64,000 nucleotides of DNA. Source: Lachnospiraceae bacterium. GTDB lineage: Bacteria > Bacillota > Clostridia > Lachnospirales > Lachnospiraceae. Positions 9,801 to 18,303 of the stretch are shown piece after piece (within the stretch, counting starts at the first letter, position 1; each line of letters starts with the position of its first letter). Position numbers and translations under genes: made by a program. The notes below the pieces were generated by a model, which was given only the letters and a program-made list of their open reading frames with translations, made no database searches and was not told the origin of the DNA. The stretch lies in contig JAILRH010000203.1 of NCBI GenBank assembly GCA_024698345.1, positions 1 to 64,000 of the forward strand. The letters run 5' to 3'.

Positions 9801-10494
9801 TCTCCCAAGGGTTATAGGCATATTTTTTATCCGGTAACATCAACTGGCCATCAGTGGCTATATCAATACATATACTGTCATATAGTGCCGCTTTCAAATG
9901 CTCGAGACATGTCGGCACACATCCCGCGTTTTCAACCGTTGTCCCTTTTTCAGTGAGAGCCGAATATTTTCCCAGATAATCGTTTCTGATTCCCGAAGTC
10001 ATTTCATCAGACGAGAAGGATGCAATGTCAATATACGCCATCACTCCACTCAAGTCACCTTCATCCATAAAAACGTGAACGTCATTTTCCCAACCGGATG
10101 GGTCCGTTGAACTTAAATCTGCTACCGTTGATCCGATAGACTCATCACTTGATTGGCCGTAAGGATCAGCAACAATGTTTCCATCCACATCATAATAATA
10201 ATTTATATTTTTAACGTCTCCATAAATTGTAACCGTCCAAACTCCCGTCCAGTTTTCGCCTTCCATCACTTTTTCCATCGGTCTGTTATCAAGGGGGGCC
10301 AAACATAAACTGACACTTTCTGCGTTTGGATTCCAATACCTGAAAGTTGTAGCCTCCGGAGAATAAATTGCTCCTAACTCACCTTCATAATAATAATCGT
10401 CACCATAATTATCTGCTCTTACAACTTCAGGCATACCGTTAAACAACGTCATAACCATTACAATAGATAATAGAAATGCGATAATTCTTTTCAT
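6856..10494 (-). CDS. Large secreted pullulanase-like protein with a dead GH13 domain
   Basis: A 1212-residue exported protein. Order: signal peptide (1-27); CBM48-like domain (about 35-125, GAIYSPEATTFRYWNPNAES); a GH13 type I pullulanase-like region (about 135-550, SGIRNDYLGKYSALTEKGTT and SYWINEYHIDGIV); an InlB-type repeat (about 555-635); a beta-helix carbohydrate-binding-like region (about 640-890); a Cys-rich motif (CSGCGDSY, CPRCGAV); a Thr-rich linker; FnIII; and Big2 at the C-terminus. In active pullulanases the GFRFD motif holds the nucleophile Asp; here the matching site near residue 290 reads GIVLKKK, and the DVVYNH region reads DLQLDFSN. The SxHD region IV is also not visible. 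It is therefore probably a glucan-binding pseudoenzyme on the cell surface. The start ATG has AAGGAGG upstream. Confidence 0.83.
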   Translation of the reverse strand: MKRIIAFLLSIVMVMTLFNGMPEVVRADNYGDDYYYEGELGAIYSPEATTFRYWNPNAESVSLCLAPLDNRPMEKVMEGENWTGVWTVTIYGDVKNINYYYDVDGNIVADPYGQSSDESIGSTVADLSSTDPSGWENDVHVFMDEGDLSGVMAYIDIASFSSDEMTSGIRNDYLGKYSALTEKGTTVENAGCVPTCLEHLKAALYDSICIDIATDGQLMLPDKKYAYNPWESGASVREVKQMIMALHNEGIGVDLQLDFSNAPFEGKMLEKYVVDTCSYWINEYHIDGIVLKKKVSPATETKLKELVSSIDSRILLAGITEKSLVDDSYLNSWNETNSSNSICSRVGTGIYMYRNSLFSRSTGNVDKYILTLMAMTKGKLTINLGQEFGGYGDSIDWSKLGDGFDEGLMEPKYSDTYNYFRKLLAIREVFSPLTKSVGATSFTAGGNNRFAVTMTNSASLTDEWQKMIILSNSGNTAWNYGISESYVIIANGTTVNYTSGLGTCTGSVNVPKNTTMILVDKSSFNPAAKVSITYYDAVSDTMLSSISIDKGGQYTFPVESPITAPSGYAFSGRYNCWGDSDSYIAVAGTSKIITEDMTIQPVWEKAYDVYVGNTRITESNKDDVLGDADGESQSVKFDPETNTLTLNNANISEAYEYKYGYEAMIYSELSDLFIKLVGNNTLESTNTYADGIDAAGGCDVTIIGDGTLSINNAYYGTYIGSYDVPGGNLTIMDGAKVIVTDSSAAGVWVNHDINITDSEVIIDRKSMSYNGMVASTDGTISVTNSDVNIKNSCSAILLGNADGTTNKFVINSGTVTIDTDYYGIEQGTDPYSEEPVINATIEINGGKLDITAGVAGTNITSVNMDKELDYSEGTDLGYGGRIVIEKPQVHVHNYEADVHAPSCTEGGYTTYTCSGCGDSYTDDYTMPLGHCYGEHDKTCPRCGAVNPDYVEPPTTEPVTTEPVTTVPATTEQATTVAPTTELATTVAPTKAAETTTAVEISPEDAKLENVEAAEVKIVKTNTDIKDVKGTEYKIWMIKATTKKKTITLKWKQVKGADGYIIYGSRCGTKMQRIKTLTNSKAKKYTVKNLLKGKFYKYMVVAYKNTAVGEKVISKSKSVHLTTSGGKYDNPKGIKLVKSIFTLKKGKSVKIKGNIKYKGVVPVHVSCFRYECTDNSVVAVNKNGRIKAKKKGKATIYVYTQNGICKKVSVTVK

Positions 10495-10533
10495 ACAATA
10501 CCTCCTTTTTCATACGCTTAACAACTAACCGGT

Positions 10534-12972
10534 TCATTCATCTTCTTCATCACAGTCAATCCTGTCAACAAAGTACATCCTTGAACCATAATCCGGAAAA
10601 TATCTTGTTTTCTCATTGTATCCAGTGCCTGCAAAAGCCTGTGACAGCTTTATTCCCGAGTACATGAGAACATCTCCGTATATTTTATAGTGCTCTTCCT
10701 CGCCATCCATTTTTACAAACTTTGCTGCAAGATTGTGGACTAATGAATCCTGCTTTATGTGTATCGGTGAAACTGTGTTAACCAGGTCGCCGAATTCCTT
10801 TATATTATATTTGCGTCTGTTATTTGCAAAAACATATTTCTGCGATGGATCAAGTCCCTTTGCGAAAAATCTCTCATTTGAACTGTTTGGCACCATAAGT
10901 TTTTGCATTATCATTCCAACAGCTTTGGTCTTATCATCAGCAACACAGGTCCACTCCAATACATTCTCTGTATCATCAAATGTCCTGCCCCTGTAAAAGT
11001 CTCCTAACTGCAAAACTTTTCGCCACTGCTTATACATCTCTACCTGATTTTTTACTTCCTCAAATTCTTCTGATTTCATATCACAGAGGTTACATTCATA
11101 TCCAAATACTCCAAAGGCTGCAACATTGAACCTTGTATCAAGAGGTGTCTTTCTCAGTGTCTGATGATTCGGGCATCCCGAAACATGTGATGTCAATGTA
11201 TTCATTGGATAACCGTAACTGTAATTTGTCTGGATAATTGATCTGCAATATGCATCGGTATTATCGCTGGCCCAGATTTGAGGAAAATAACAAAGTATTC
11301 CAAGGTCGAATCTGTTCCCTCCGGAACTGCATCCTTCAAATAAGATATCAGGAAACCTTTTTGTCAGTTCTCTCATACATCTGTAGAGTCCCAGCACATA
11401 TCGATGAGACGCCTCTCCCTGTCTCTCAAACGGCAGGCATTTTGAATAGCAGTCTGAGATGTTTCTGTTCATATCCCACTTAACATATGCAATGTTCCCT
11501 GCAGAAAAAACTTTCGTCATGGACTCAATAACAAATTCCTGCACTGCTTCATTTCCAAGATCAAGCAGCCTTTGATTTCGTCCTTCACTGTGCTCTCTTC
11601 CCGGTATGTCCATCACCCATTCAGGATGTTCTTTATATAGGTTGCTGTTTACATTTATCATCTCAGGCTCAACCCAGATTCCAAACTCAAGTCCCATATC
11701 ATTTATCTTTTCAGACAGCGACTTTATTCCTCCCGGAAGTTTCTTTTTATTTTCTTCCCAGTCACCCAAAGAACTTGTGTCGTCATTTCTCTCACCAAAC
11801 CATCCGTCATCCATCACAAAGAGTTCTATTCCGGCTTCCCTGCTCTTCTTTGCAAGGCTTAAGAGTCTTTTCTCATCAATATTGAAATATGCTGCCTCCC
11901 AGCTGTTTATAAGAATCGGTCTCTCTTTGTTTTTCCATTTTCCCCTGACTATGTGGTTTCTGATAAATCCGTGCATATTCCGGCTCATTTTGTTAAAGCC
12001 CTCCGCAGAAAATGTCATTACTGCTTCCGGTGCCTCTAATTCTTCCCCGGGATTAAGTGCAAATTCAAAACCTTCAGGATTGATTCCGGTAACTAATCTC
12101 GTCTTGCCAAAACCTGATACTTCTGCTGCCTCATAATGATTTCCGCTGTACACAAGATTGAATCCGTAACACTGCCCCGAGTCTTCATCGGTGCTCTTCT
12201 TATGCAGCATCACAAAAGGATTGGCCCTGCTTGAACTCGTTCCCGTAAATGATGAGTTCACATGTTTTCCGGCCTTTAGCGGAAATGTATTTTTCCCCAT
12301 TTCCCTTGCCCACTCTCCATTGAATGTGGTCATAAAGAAATTTGTATCCGGGAAATCCAGCTGCATGCTCATCAGCCTCTTTAGAATAATTGGCTCCTCG
12401 CTGCTATTAACAAGTCTTGCACTTCTGGTTATTACATTCCATTTTTCATACACGTAATAATGAAGTTCTAATTGTATCTTTGTATGTCGCTCTGTAAGCT
12501 TTATGCAAAGATAACTCACTTCATCTTCCGCTCCGTAAGAACCCGGCAATTTGTTTTCTCCCGATCCTTCAATCATTTCCGCTTTTTCATTTATTTCTGA
12601 TTTCTTATTATCTTTTAATTCTCCAATTTTTACATCTTTCCCCTTTGAAACGGAAAAACTCTCATATATAAAGTCAGAGGTTACTGAACCATCCGGATAC
12701 CTGATTACGACAAAAGGCTCTCTGATATCTCCCTTTCCGTAGGAAGACATCTCAAGGTTCATGTCCTCAAGAGTTATATTTTTGTTTTGCTCATCGTACG
12801 CCACCGCGTTTCCGTCACAAAATTCATGTTTTTCAGTCAATGCATCATTGTCCGGAACATGAATCTTCCTTCCGTAATGAAGATGTTCCAAATGTCCGGT
12901 AGGTGTGACTCTAAAGGCGTAGGTCGTATCTTTGGTTGAAAGTTCAAATGTAAGATTTTTTTCATTTATCAT
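10534..12972 (-). CDS. Alpha-galactosidase, GH36
   Basis: An 812-residue intracellular glycosidase that releases terminal alpha-galactose from raffinose-type sugars or galactosides. No signal peptide is seen. GH36 marks are present: DDGWFGERNDD, the nucleophile region YVKWDMNRNISD, and the acid/base region EGCSSGGNRFDLGILCYFPQIWASDNTDAYCR. It is longer than most GH36 enzymes (~730), partly because of a Lys/Glu-rich insert (about residues 118-148) in the N-terminal beta domain. I start at the ATG at 12970-12972, which has AGGAG ten bases upstream; the open frame reaches 12993 only through a TTG that overlaps this site. It is followed upstream in the same direction by the GPH symporter and GT-B-like gene, so substrate uptake and cleavage appear linked. 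Confidence 0.93.
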   Translation of the reverse strand: MINEKNLTFELSTKDTTYAFRVTPTGHLEHLHYGRKIHVPDNDALTEKHEFCDGNAVAYDEQNKNITLEDMNLEMSSYGKGDIREPFVVIRYPDGSVTSDFIYESFSVSKGKDVKIGELKDNKKSEINEKAEMIEGSGENKLPGSYGAEDEVSYLCIKLTERHTKIQLELHYYVYEKWNVITRSARLVNSSEEPIILKRLMSMQLDFPDTNFFMTTFNGEWAREMGKNTFPLKAGKHVNSSFTGTSSSRANPFVMLHKKSTDEDSGQCYGFNLVYSGNHYEAAEVSGFGKTRLVTGINPEGFEFALNPGEELEAPEAVMTFSAEGFNKMSRNMHGFIRNHIVRGKWKNKERPILINSWEAAYFNIDEKRLLSLAKKSREAGIELFVMDDGWFGERNDDTSSLGDWEENKKKLPGGIKSLSEKINDMGLEFGIWVEPEMINVNSNLYKEHPEWVMDIPGREHSEGRNQRLLDLGNEAVQEFVIESMTKVFSAGNIAYVKWDMNRNISDCYSKCLPFERQGEASHRYVLGLYRCMRELTKRFPDILFEGCSSGGNRFDLGILCYFPQIWASDNTDAYCRSIIQTNYSYGYPMNTLTSHVSGCPNHQTLRKTPLDTRFNVAAFGVFGYECNLCDMKSEEFEEVKNQVEMYKQWRKVLQLGDFYRGRTFDDTENVLEWTCVADDKTKAVGMIMQKLMVPNSSNERFFAKGLDPSQKYVFANNRRKYNIKEFGDLVNTVSPIHIKQDSLVHNLAAKFVKMDGEEEHYKIYGDVLMYSGIKLSQAFAGTGYNEKTRYFPDYGSRMYFVDRIDCDEEDE

Positions 12973-13086
12973 TTTTTTGCATCTCCTATTCAAACTGTCA
13001 CTTATCCATTTTCCAATCTATTTATATTTCAATTTACTTTTTTTTCTGCTACTTTTTTCCCAGCAACACTATTTCTCTGTGTCACT

Positions 13087-14460
13087 TTATTTTTCTCTCT
13101 TCAGTTCATCTGTAATACTCTTCATTTTTTCATCATTCAATACATACCTTGATTTGAATACCAGTATTGCCACTGCCAGCCCTACAATAGGAACCACTGC
13201 CATGGTAAATCTGAGACCGAAGGCTGCACTTTTTGCAATCTCAACTGCCTTGTCTGTCTCGTTGGCACTGCTGCTCAAATTGAGAATTGAAAGGCAAATT
13301 GACACAACCAATGCCGCCACACCTGATGCCAGCTTAACTACAAAGGTCTGCATTGAAAAAATTACACTTTCATCCCTTCTGTTATTTTTTATTTCTCCGT
13401 AATCAACTGTATTTGCCAGGAATATTGTAGTCAGTACAGATAACATTCCGTTTGCTCCGAATATGAAAAACGCAGGAATAAACAATACAAATACTCCGGC
13501 TATATTTCCAAATGTGATGACTAAAAGTGACATATATCCGATTACCGCCATACCAAAACTAATGTAGAATACCTTTATTGCATTAAAGAACTTTCGAAGT
13601 ATCGGGAAAAATAACATCATGGAAAGAATCTGTATTCCACCGCCAAAAGTATTGAACAGGGTATATGATTTGTACCAGTCTGCGCCTCCGAAATCGTACT
13701 TAAAGAAATAAATAACAAGATTGGAGGTTATATACATCGAACAGTTAATAAGAACAATTGCCACAACGACAGTCATTGCCTGATCATTTTGAATCAGCGC
13801 TTTGAACATCTGTGAAACTGAAGGTGCATCCACATCAACTGTGGATTTTTCTTTTATATTTACACATGTAATCGTGATAAATACAAAGAACAGAATTGCA
13901 ACAATGAGCGTAAACCATCTGAAACCAACCAGTTCATTTCCTTTACCCAGTGCCTGAACACACATCATTGTCACTACAAGAATAATCGCCGAACCCACAC
14001 CTGCGCAGGAACGAGCCAGAGTTGATAATCCTTCTCTTTCTTTTCCAGCCTTTGTAAATGCAGGAATCATTGACCAATACGGAATATCCATCATCGTATA
14101 CGTCACGCCCCAGAGAATATAGGTAATTGCTGCATAAGCAACAAGTCCGTTTCCGCTAAGTGTCGGAGGTGCAGAAAACATCAAAAACAGAATAACCGCA
14201 TTGAGGGCTGTACCGATAAAAAGCCAAGGCCTGAACTTGCCCCATTTGGTCTTTGTCTTTGCAACCAGCACTCCCATAATCGGATCGTTGAATGCATCAA
14301 AAACTCTTGCTGCCATAAGTATGACACCCATTATCCATGCCTTTACTCCGAGAATGTCCTGATAATAATACAAAATGTAACTGGCGGAAAGCATATAAAC
14401 CATGTCCTTTCCAACAGCGCCTAATCCGTAAGATATCTTTTCTTTTATCGATAATCCCAT
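13087..14460 (-). CDS. GPH-family sugar:cation symporter (MelB-like)
   Basis: A 457-residue, 12-span membrane transporter of the glycoside-pentoside-hexuronide family (start MGLSIKEKISYGLGAVGKD; FNDPIMGVLVAKTKTKWGKFRPWLFIG). It would import a galactoside together with Na+ or H+ for the neighbouring alpha-galactosidase. The start ATG at 14458-14460 follows a perfect AGGAGGT; an upstream extension to 14484 is unlikely. Substrate is inferred from the neighbour, not from the transporter itself. Confidence 0.9.
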   Translation of the reverse strand: MGLSIKEKISYGLGAVGKDMVYMLSASYILYYYQDILGVKAWIMGVILMAARVFDAFNDPIMGVLVAKTKTKWGKFRPWLFIGTALNAVILFLMFSAPPTLSGNGLVAYAAITYILWGVTYTMMDIPYWSMIPAFTKAGKEREGLSTLARSCAGVGSAIILVVTMMCVQALGKGNELVGFRWFTLIVAILFFVFITITCVNIKEKSTVDVDAPSVSQMFKALIQNDQAMTVVVAIVLINCSMYITSNLVIYFFKYDFGGADWYKSYTLFNTFGGGIQILSMMLFFPILRKFFNAIKVFYISFGMAVIGYMSLLVITFGNIAGVFVLFIPAFFIFGANGMLSVLTTIFLANTVDYGEIKNNRRDESVIFSMQTFVVKLASGVAALVVSICLSILNLSSSANETDKAVEIAKSAAFGLRFTMAVVPIVGLAVAILVFKSRYVLNDEKMKSITDELKREK

Positions 14461-14542
14461 AAGCCGACCTCCTATCTTTATCATTGCAATCTATGTCAAT
14501 ATTGTTCTGTTCTCGAGTTGCCAATTCCCACTAAACTTCTCA

Positions 14543-16126
14543 TTATTTTTTCATCGCAATTTCCACGACTTTGTACGCTCCGTCATATATTCCTCTCGCC
14601 TTATTTGAAATAATATTGTCGCACATGTCTTTCAGAAGAACTCCGTCGTTAAGGAATAACTCTATCATCTGAATTGTGTGTGGAATATCCCTGCACTCCA
14701 AAGTTCCGTCACCTATCTCTGCCGAGTGGATTGCACCCCACTGTTCATGTCCGCCCACTCTTTTGATGAACAGCTTTGGTACCGGGTAAAATGCAAGTTC
14801 ACTTGGTTTTGTGACAAGCACATCGCAGCTTCGCATCAACAGATTTGTGCAATAAACTGCCTCGAATATATTCTTGTGCCAGAATCCATGTATCCCCTTG
14901 ATATCATTTACAGTGGCATCTGTCTTTGCTTTGTCTGTTTCTGCATTCGCACCATCACCAAGTGCTCTCTTTGCAAATGATTTTGTGTCGCTCCAGTCAT
15001 CAAAATGGGTTTCACTAATTTCCATCATCCCCGGAATCTCATTCACAAGTTCATCCCATACATTCTTGTAATCGCCAACATTTACATAAAGCACTGCTTT
15101 ATTCTCTTTGATAAATGGAATCAGGTATTTGATTATTTCCGAAAAGATTTCTTTCTGTGCACCGGCTCCTCCGATAGTCAGAAGAAATCTCATTGCCTTG
15201 CCGTCTTTTTTTCTGTTTATTCTCTTCTCACAATCCGCTTCGATATTGCTCACAAGCTCATGATCAATATAGTGACCCGTGTATACAAGCGCGTCTTCCG
15301 GCATAGGCTTTAAGACATCTTTTCCCTGCATTCCGTTTAGTATTCTGTATCCCTGGTATGCATAATGCGTCTGGATAGTGTGTATACTGCCCTCTGCAAA
15401 ATGAAGTGCCATAGGCCAGTTATCCGGAATTGCATTAACAACTCTTTTTATTCCACTGTGTATAGCAGCCTGGGCCGGCCATACATGGGTTGCAACGACA
15501 GGAATCTCCTTCGGTATATTTTTAAATACCGGTGCCATCAGTTCTGCATTCTTCTGGTCTGATGCATTGTAAGACAGTTTTCTGAAGCCCTCATAATTAA
15601 GTGGCTCCCACACAAAATGATTAAACAGTCTGCTCTTTCCTGAAATCCTTGAACCCAGAGAGTACAACTCATTTTGTGCTGAAATAACTTTTGTACACGT
15701 GGTGTTACTGTAAGAATTGAGATCCATCCAATACGGAGTATATCCCATTGCGTGTGCCGCTGAAGCAATAGCCATGGATATTCTGTAATGTCCAAATCCC
15801 ATCCTGATATTTCCGACAATGATACCTTTATTTGTATCAAATCTGATTTCTTCAACACTGCCTGCTGATTTATTATTTCTGTCCTTTTTGCTCTTTTTTG
15901 AATTTGACATGCTCTTGCTTTGCGCTTTGTTTTTTCCGGCAACTATTCTTATATCAAAAACTCCCAGTTCCGCTCCAATATAGGGATTTTTCTTTATTAC
16001 CGCCCTGTAATCAACACCTGAATCATCACCAAACTTACTTATATTTTTCTTTTTGGTCTTCATTGCTTTTCTGATAACAGACTTTTTCATTGGATTCCCG
16101 AATATTACTCTCGATCTGTCTTCCAT
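14543..16126 (-). CDS. GT-B-fold glycosyltransferase-like protein (MurG/GT28-like)
   Basis: A 527-residue soluble protein. After a basic, low-complexity N-terminus (about 1-95) there is a GT-B-like pair of domains: GNIRMGFGHYRISMAIASAA near residue 105 resembles the Gly-rich start of MurG/UGT proteins, LLTIGGAGAQKEIF begins the second half, and CDVLVTKPSELAFYPVPKLFI with GGHEQWGA resembles the nucleotide-sugar site. It could transfer a sugar or be a processive lipid glycosyltransferase; donor and acceptor are unknown. It lies about 80 bases upstream of the GPH symporter, in the same direction as the alpha-galactosidase, which hints at a role in galactoside use or storage. The ATG at 16124-16126 has GGAGG eight bases upstream; the frame reaches 16141 only from a TTG. 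Confidence 0.65.
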   Translation of the reverse strand: MEDRSRVIFGNPMKKSVIRKAMKTKKKNISKFGDDSGVDYRAVIKKNPYIGAELGVFDIRIVAGKNKAQSKSMSNSKKSKKDRNNKSAGSVEEIRFDTNKGIIVGNIRMGFGHYRISMAIASAAHAMGYTPYWMDLNSYSNTTCTKVISAQNELYSLGSRISGKSRLFNHFVWEPLNYEGFRKLSYNASDQKNAELMAPVFKNIPKEIPVVATHVWPAQAAIHSGIKRVVNAIPDNWPMALHFAEGSIHTIQTHYAYQGYRILNGMQGKDVLKPMPEDALVYTGHYIDHELVSNIEADCEKRINRKKDGKAMRFLLTIGGAGAQKEIFSEIIKYLIPFIKENKAVLYVNVGDYKNVWDELVNEIPGMMEISETHFDDWSDTKSFAKRALGDGANAETDKAKTDATVNDIKGIHGFWHKNIFEAVYCTNLLMRSCDVLVTKPSELAFYPVPKLFIKRVGGHEQWGAIHSAEIGDGTLECRDIPHTIQMIELFLNDGVLLKDMCDNIISNKARGIYDGAYKVVEIAMKK

Positions 16127-16452
16127 AATCTCTTCCTCCAATCATTATTCAATTGTTAAATCATTGAAATCGCTACGCTTGTTCCGTCAATTAAAGTATC
16201 CGCTCTAATATTTTCATAAGGAAAATTACATACATTAATTATACCAAAATCCAATACAAAATCCAATATAATGTCACTTTTTAAGTCGGGAATAATAACA
16301 TAAAAAACAGGACTGTTGCATTGGTGATATAATTTTAAAATCAACCAAACGGCAACAGCCCTGTTATTATGTTGTATTAATTATTATTATGTTTTTTATT
16401 ATCAGTCATTTTATCAAGTATTCTTTCAGATGCTTGTCATTTATAAATTTAA
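16127..16452. other. Intergenic region without a gene
   Basis: AT-rich. Apart from the hairpin at 16306-16365 I see no coding sequence; a 62-codon frame at 16156-16344 has no ribosome site and no protein-like composition. A phrase near 16166 (GAAATCGCTACGCTTGTT) recurs near 31167. Confidence 0.5.
16306..16365 (-). terminator. Long hairpin, likely terminator of the acyl-CoA ligase gene
   Basis: AACAGGACTGTTGC (16306-16319) pairs with GCAACAGCCCTGTT (16352-16365) with one mismatch, and the loop can form a second TTGGT/ACCAA stem. On the minus strand it is followed by TTTTTT. Its CTGTTGC sequence echoes the hairpin at 6775-6819. Confidence 0.6.
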
Positions 16453-18087
16453 TTATCCTCTGTTCTGAGCATCTACAAGATTTGTACTGTGATATCTCTC
16501 ACGAAGTTTTGGCTTCTCAATCTTTCCTGTAGCATTTCTTGGTACTTCCGCAAAGATAATTTTCTTTGGTCTCTTGTATCTTGGAAGTGTCTTGCAGAAT
16601 TCCTGAATCTCTTCCTCTGTACATTCTGTATCCGGATTGAGTTCGATAATTGCAGCTGTGATTTCTCCTAGTCTCTCATCCGCAAGACCTATAACCGCAA
16701 CATCCTTAATCTTTGAAAACTTGCTGAGGAAGTTCTCAATCTGTACAGGGTAAATGTTTTCACCACCACTGATGATTACATCCTTCTTTCTGTCAACAAG
16801 ATAAATAAATCCGTCTTCATCCATCTCAGCCATATCTCCTGTAAACAACCAACCATCTTTCAATGTATTTGCAGTAGCTTCAGGATCGTTGTAGTAACAT
16901 GTCATGACACCAGGTCCCTTAACAATAAGCTCTCCCACTTCACCTTTTGCCACTTCAACTCCTTCAGTATCAACTATCTTTGCTTCCCAGCCGTAACCAG
17001 GAATTCCGATAGCTCCAACCTTTTCGATATTGTCCATTCCAAGATGTACACATCCAGGTCCGATTGACTCGCTGAGTCCGTAGTTAGTATCGTACTTATG
17101 ATTTGGAAAATATTCTTTCCAACGTTTGATAAGGCTCTGTGGTACAGGCTGTGCACCTATATGCATAAGTCTCCACTGAGACAACTTATAGTCTTCTATC
17201 TTCAATTCTCCTCTGTCCAGTGCGAGAAGAATATCCTGTGCCCAAGGCACTAACAGCCAAACGATAGTACATCCTTCATTTGATACTGTTTCAAAAATAG
17301 TCTTTGGTGTAACACCTTTTAACAATACCGCCTTTCCACCTGTGAGAAGACTACCAAACCAATGCATCTTCGCACCTGTATGATAGAGTGGCGGAATACA
17401 CAAGAACACATCGTTCTTTGTCTGTGCGTGATGATTCTGCTCAACCTTAGCAGCATGCATAAGACTCTCGTGATTGTGAAGAATAGCCTTAGGGAATCCT
17501 GTTGTTCCTGATGAAAAATAAATTGCTGCATCATCTTTGTCATCAAGAATAATATTTGGTGCAACCGATGAACAGTTATTAACAAGATTATCATATGGTT
17601 CCGCAAATGTTGGACATGTTCCCCCAACAAAGAAAAGAATTCTCTTTTCGCCTATATCATCGACAATCTCTTCAATACGTCCGATAAATTCAGGACCAAA
17701 GAAAAGAACATCCGTCTCTGACAAATCAAGACAATACTTAATCTCTTCCGCATCAAATCTGAAATTCATAGGAACTGCAAGTGCTCCTGTCTTCAAGATA
17801 CCAAAGTAGATAGGCAACCACTCAAGACAATTCATCATAAGAATAGCAACCTTATCTCCCTTTTGAATTCCTCTGCTGAGAAGAAGGTTTGCTACTCTGT
17901 TTGCCTTTTCATCAAAAACCTGCCATGTAATCTCTCTTCTGTAATGGCAGATTGGATTGGTCTCTATTAATTCATAATCTCTCCATGTAACTCTTTTTTT
18001 CTCTTTAACGTCCGGATTGATTTCAACTAAAGCAACATCATTTCCGAACTGATTTGCATTATGTACAAGTAAATCTGTAATTGGCAT
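16453..18087 (-). CDS. Acyl-CoA synthetase / AMP-dependent ligase
   Basis: A 544-residue ANL-superfamily enzyme that would activate a carboxylic acid to an acyl-AMP and then to a CoA thioester. The AMP-binding motif (YFSSGTTGFPKAI), the second core motif (GWLFTGDMAEMDEDGFIYLVDRKKD) and the C-terminal catalytic Lys segment (PRNATGKIEKPKLR) are all present, so it should be active. The acid substrate (fatty, aromatic or bile acid) cannot be told from the sequence. The ATG follows GGAGGAG at seven bases. The gene stands alone, with a hairpin in its leader (18112-18149) and a terminator after it. Confidence 0.9.
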   Translation of the reverse strand: MPITDLLVHNANQFGNDVALVEINPDVKEKKRVTWRDYELIETNPICHYRREITWQVFDEKANRVANLLLSRGIQKGDKVAILMMNCLEWLPIYFGILKTGALAVPMNFRFDAEEIKYCLDLSETDVLFFGPEFIGRIEEIVDDIGEKRILFFVGGTCPTFAEPYDNLVNNCSSVAPNIILDDKDDAAIYFSSGTTGFPKAILHNHESLMHAAKVEQNHHAQTKNDVFLCIPPLYHTGAKMHWFGSLLTGGKAVLLKGVTPKTIFETVSNEGCTIVWLLVPWAQDILLALDRGELKIEDYKLSQWRLMHIGAQPVPQSLIKRWKEYFPNHKYDTNYGLSESIGPGCVHLGMDNIEKVGAIGIPGYGWEAKIVDTEGVEVAKGEVGELIVKGPGVMTCYYNDPEATANTLKDGWLFTGDMAEMDEDGFIYLVDRKKDVIISGGENIYPVQIENFLSKFSKIKDVAVIGLADERLGEITAAIIELNPDTECTEEEIQEFCKTLPRYKRPKKIIFAEVPRNATGKIEKPKLRERYHSTNLVDAQNRG

Positions 18088-18111
18088 TTTTAAACTCCTC
18101 CGTATTTCTAT

Positions 18112-18149
18112 GCGACAATTTCAGAATGCTATTGGCATTTCTTTGTCGC
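18112..18149 (-). promoter_or_regulatory. Stem-loop in the leader of the acyl-CoA ligase gene
   Basis: GCGACAA (18112-18118) pairs with TTGTCGC (18143-18149), and the interior holds AATGC/GCATT. The structure sits just upstream of the ribosome site; role unknown. Confidence 0.35.
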
Positions 18150-18238
18150 TTTAAATCCCTAAAGTTTATTATAATAAGTCCTGCTTGGTTCGTCAACGCC
18201 AAATCCTATAAGTTTGTTTACTGTATAAAATCAAAAAA

Positions 18239-18272
18239 CTCCACTTCCAACTCAATCGAGTTGAAAGTGAAG
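18239..18272 (-). terminator. Terminator of the Big2 protein gene
   Basis: A 15-bp stem (CTTCACTTTCAACTC with GAGTTGGAAGTGGAG, two G-U pairs) with a 4-base loop is followed by TTTTTT on the minus strand, about 30 bases past the stop at 18304. Confidence 0.8.
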
Positions 18273-18303
18273 CTTTTACCATCTCGTTAATAATAACGAT
18301 CTA

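Noticed and set aside
16156..16344. 62-codon minus-strand frame
   Set aside because: No ribosome site, AT-rich, and it overlaps the terminator-like hairpin at 16306-16365.
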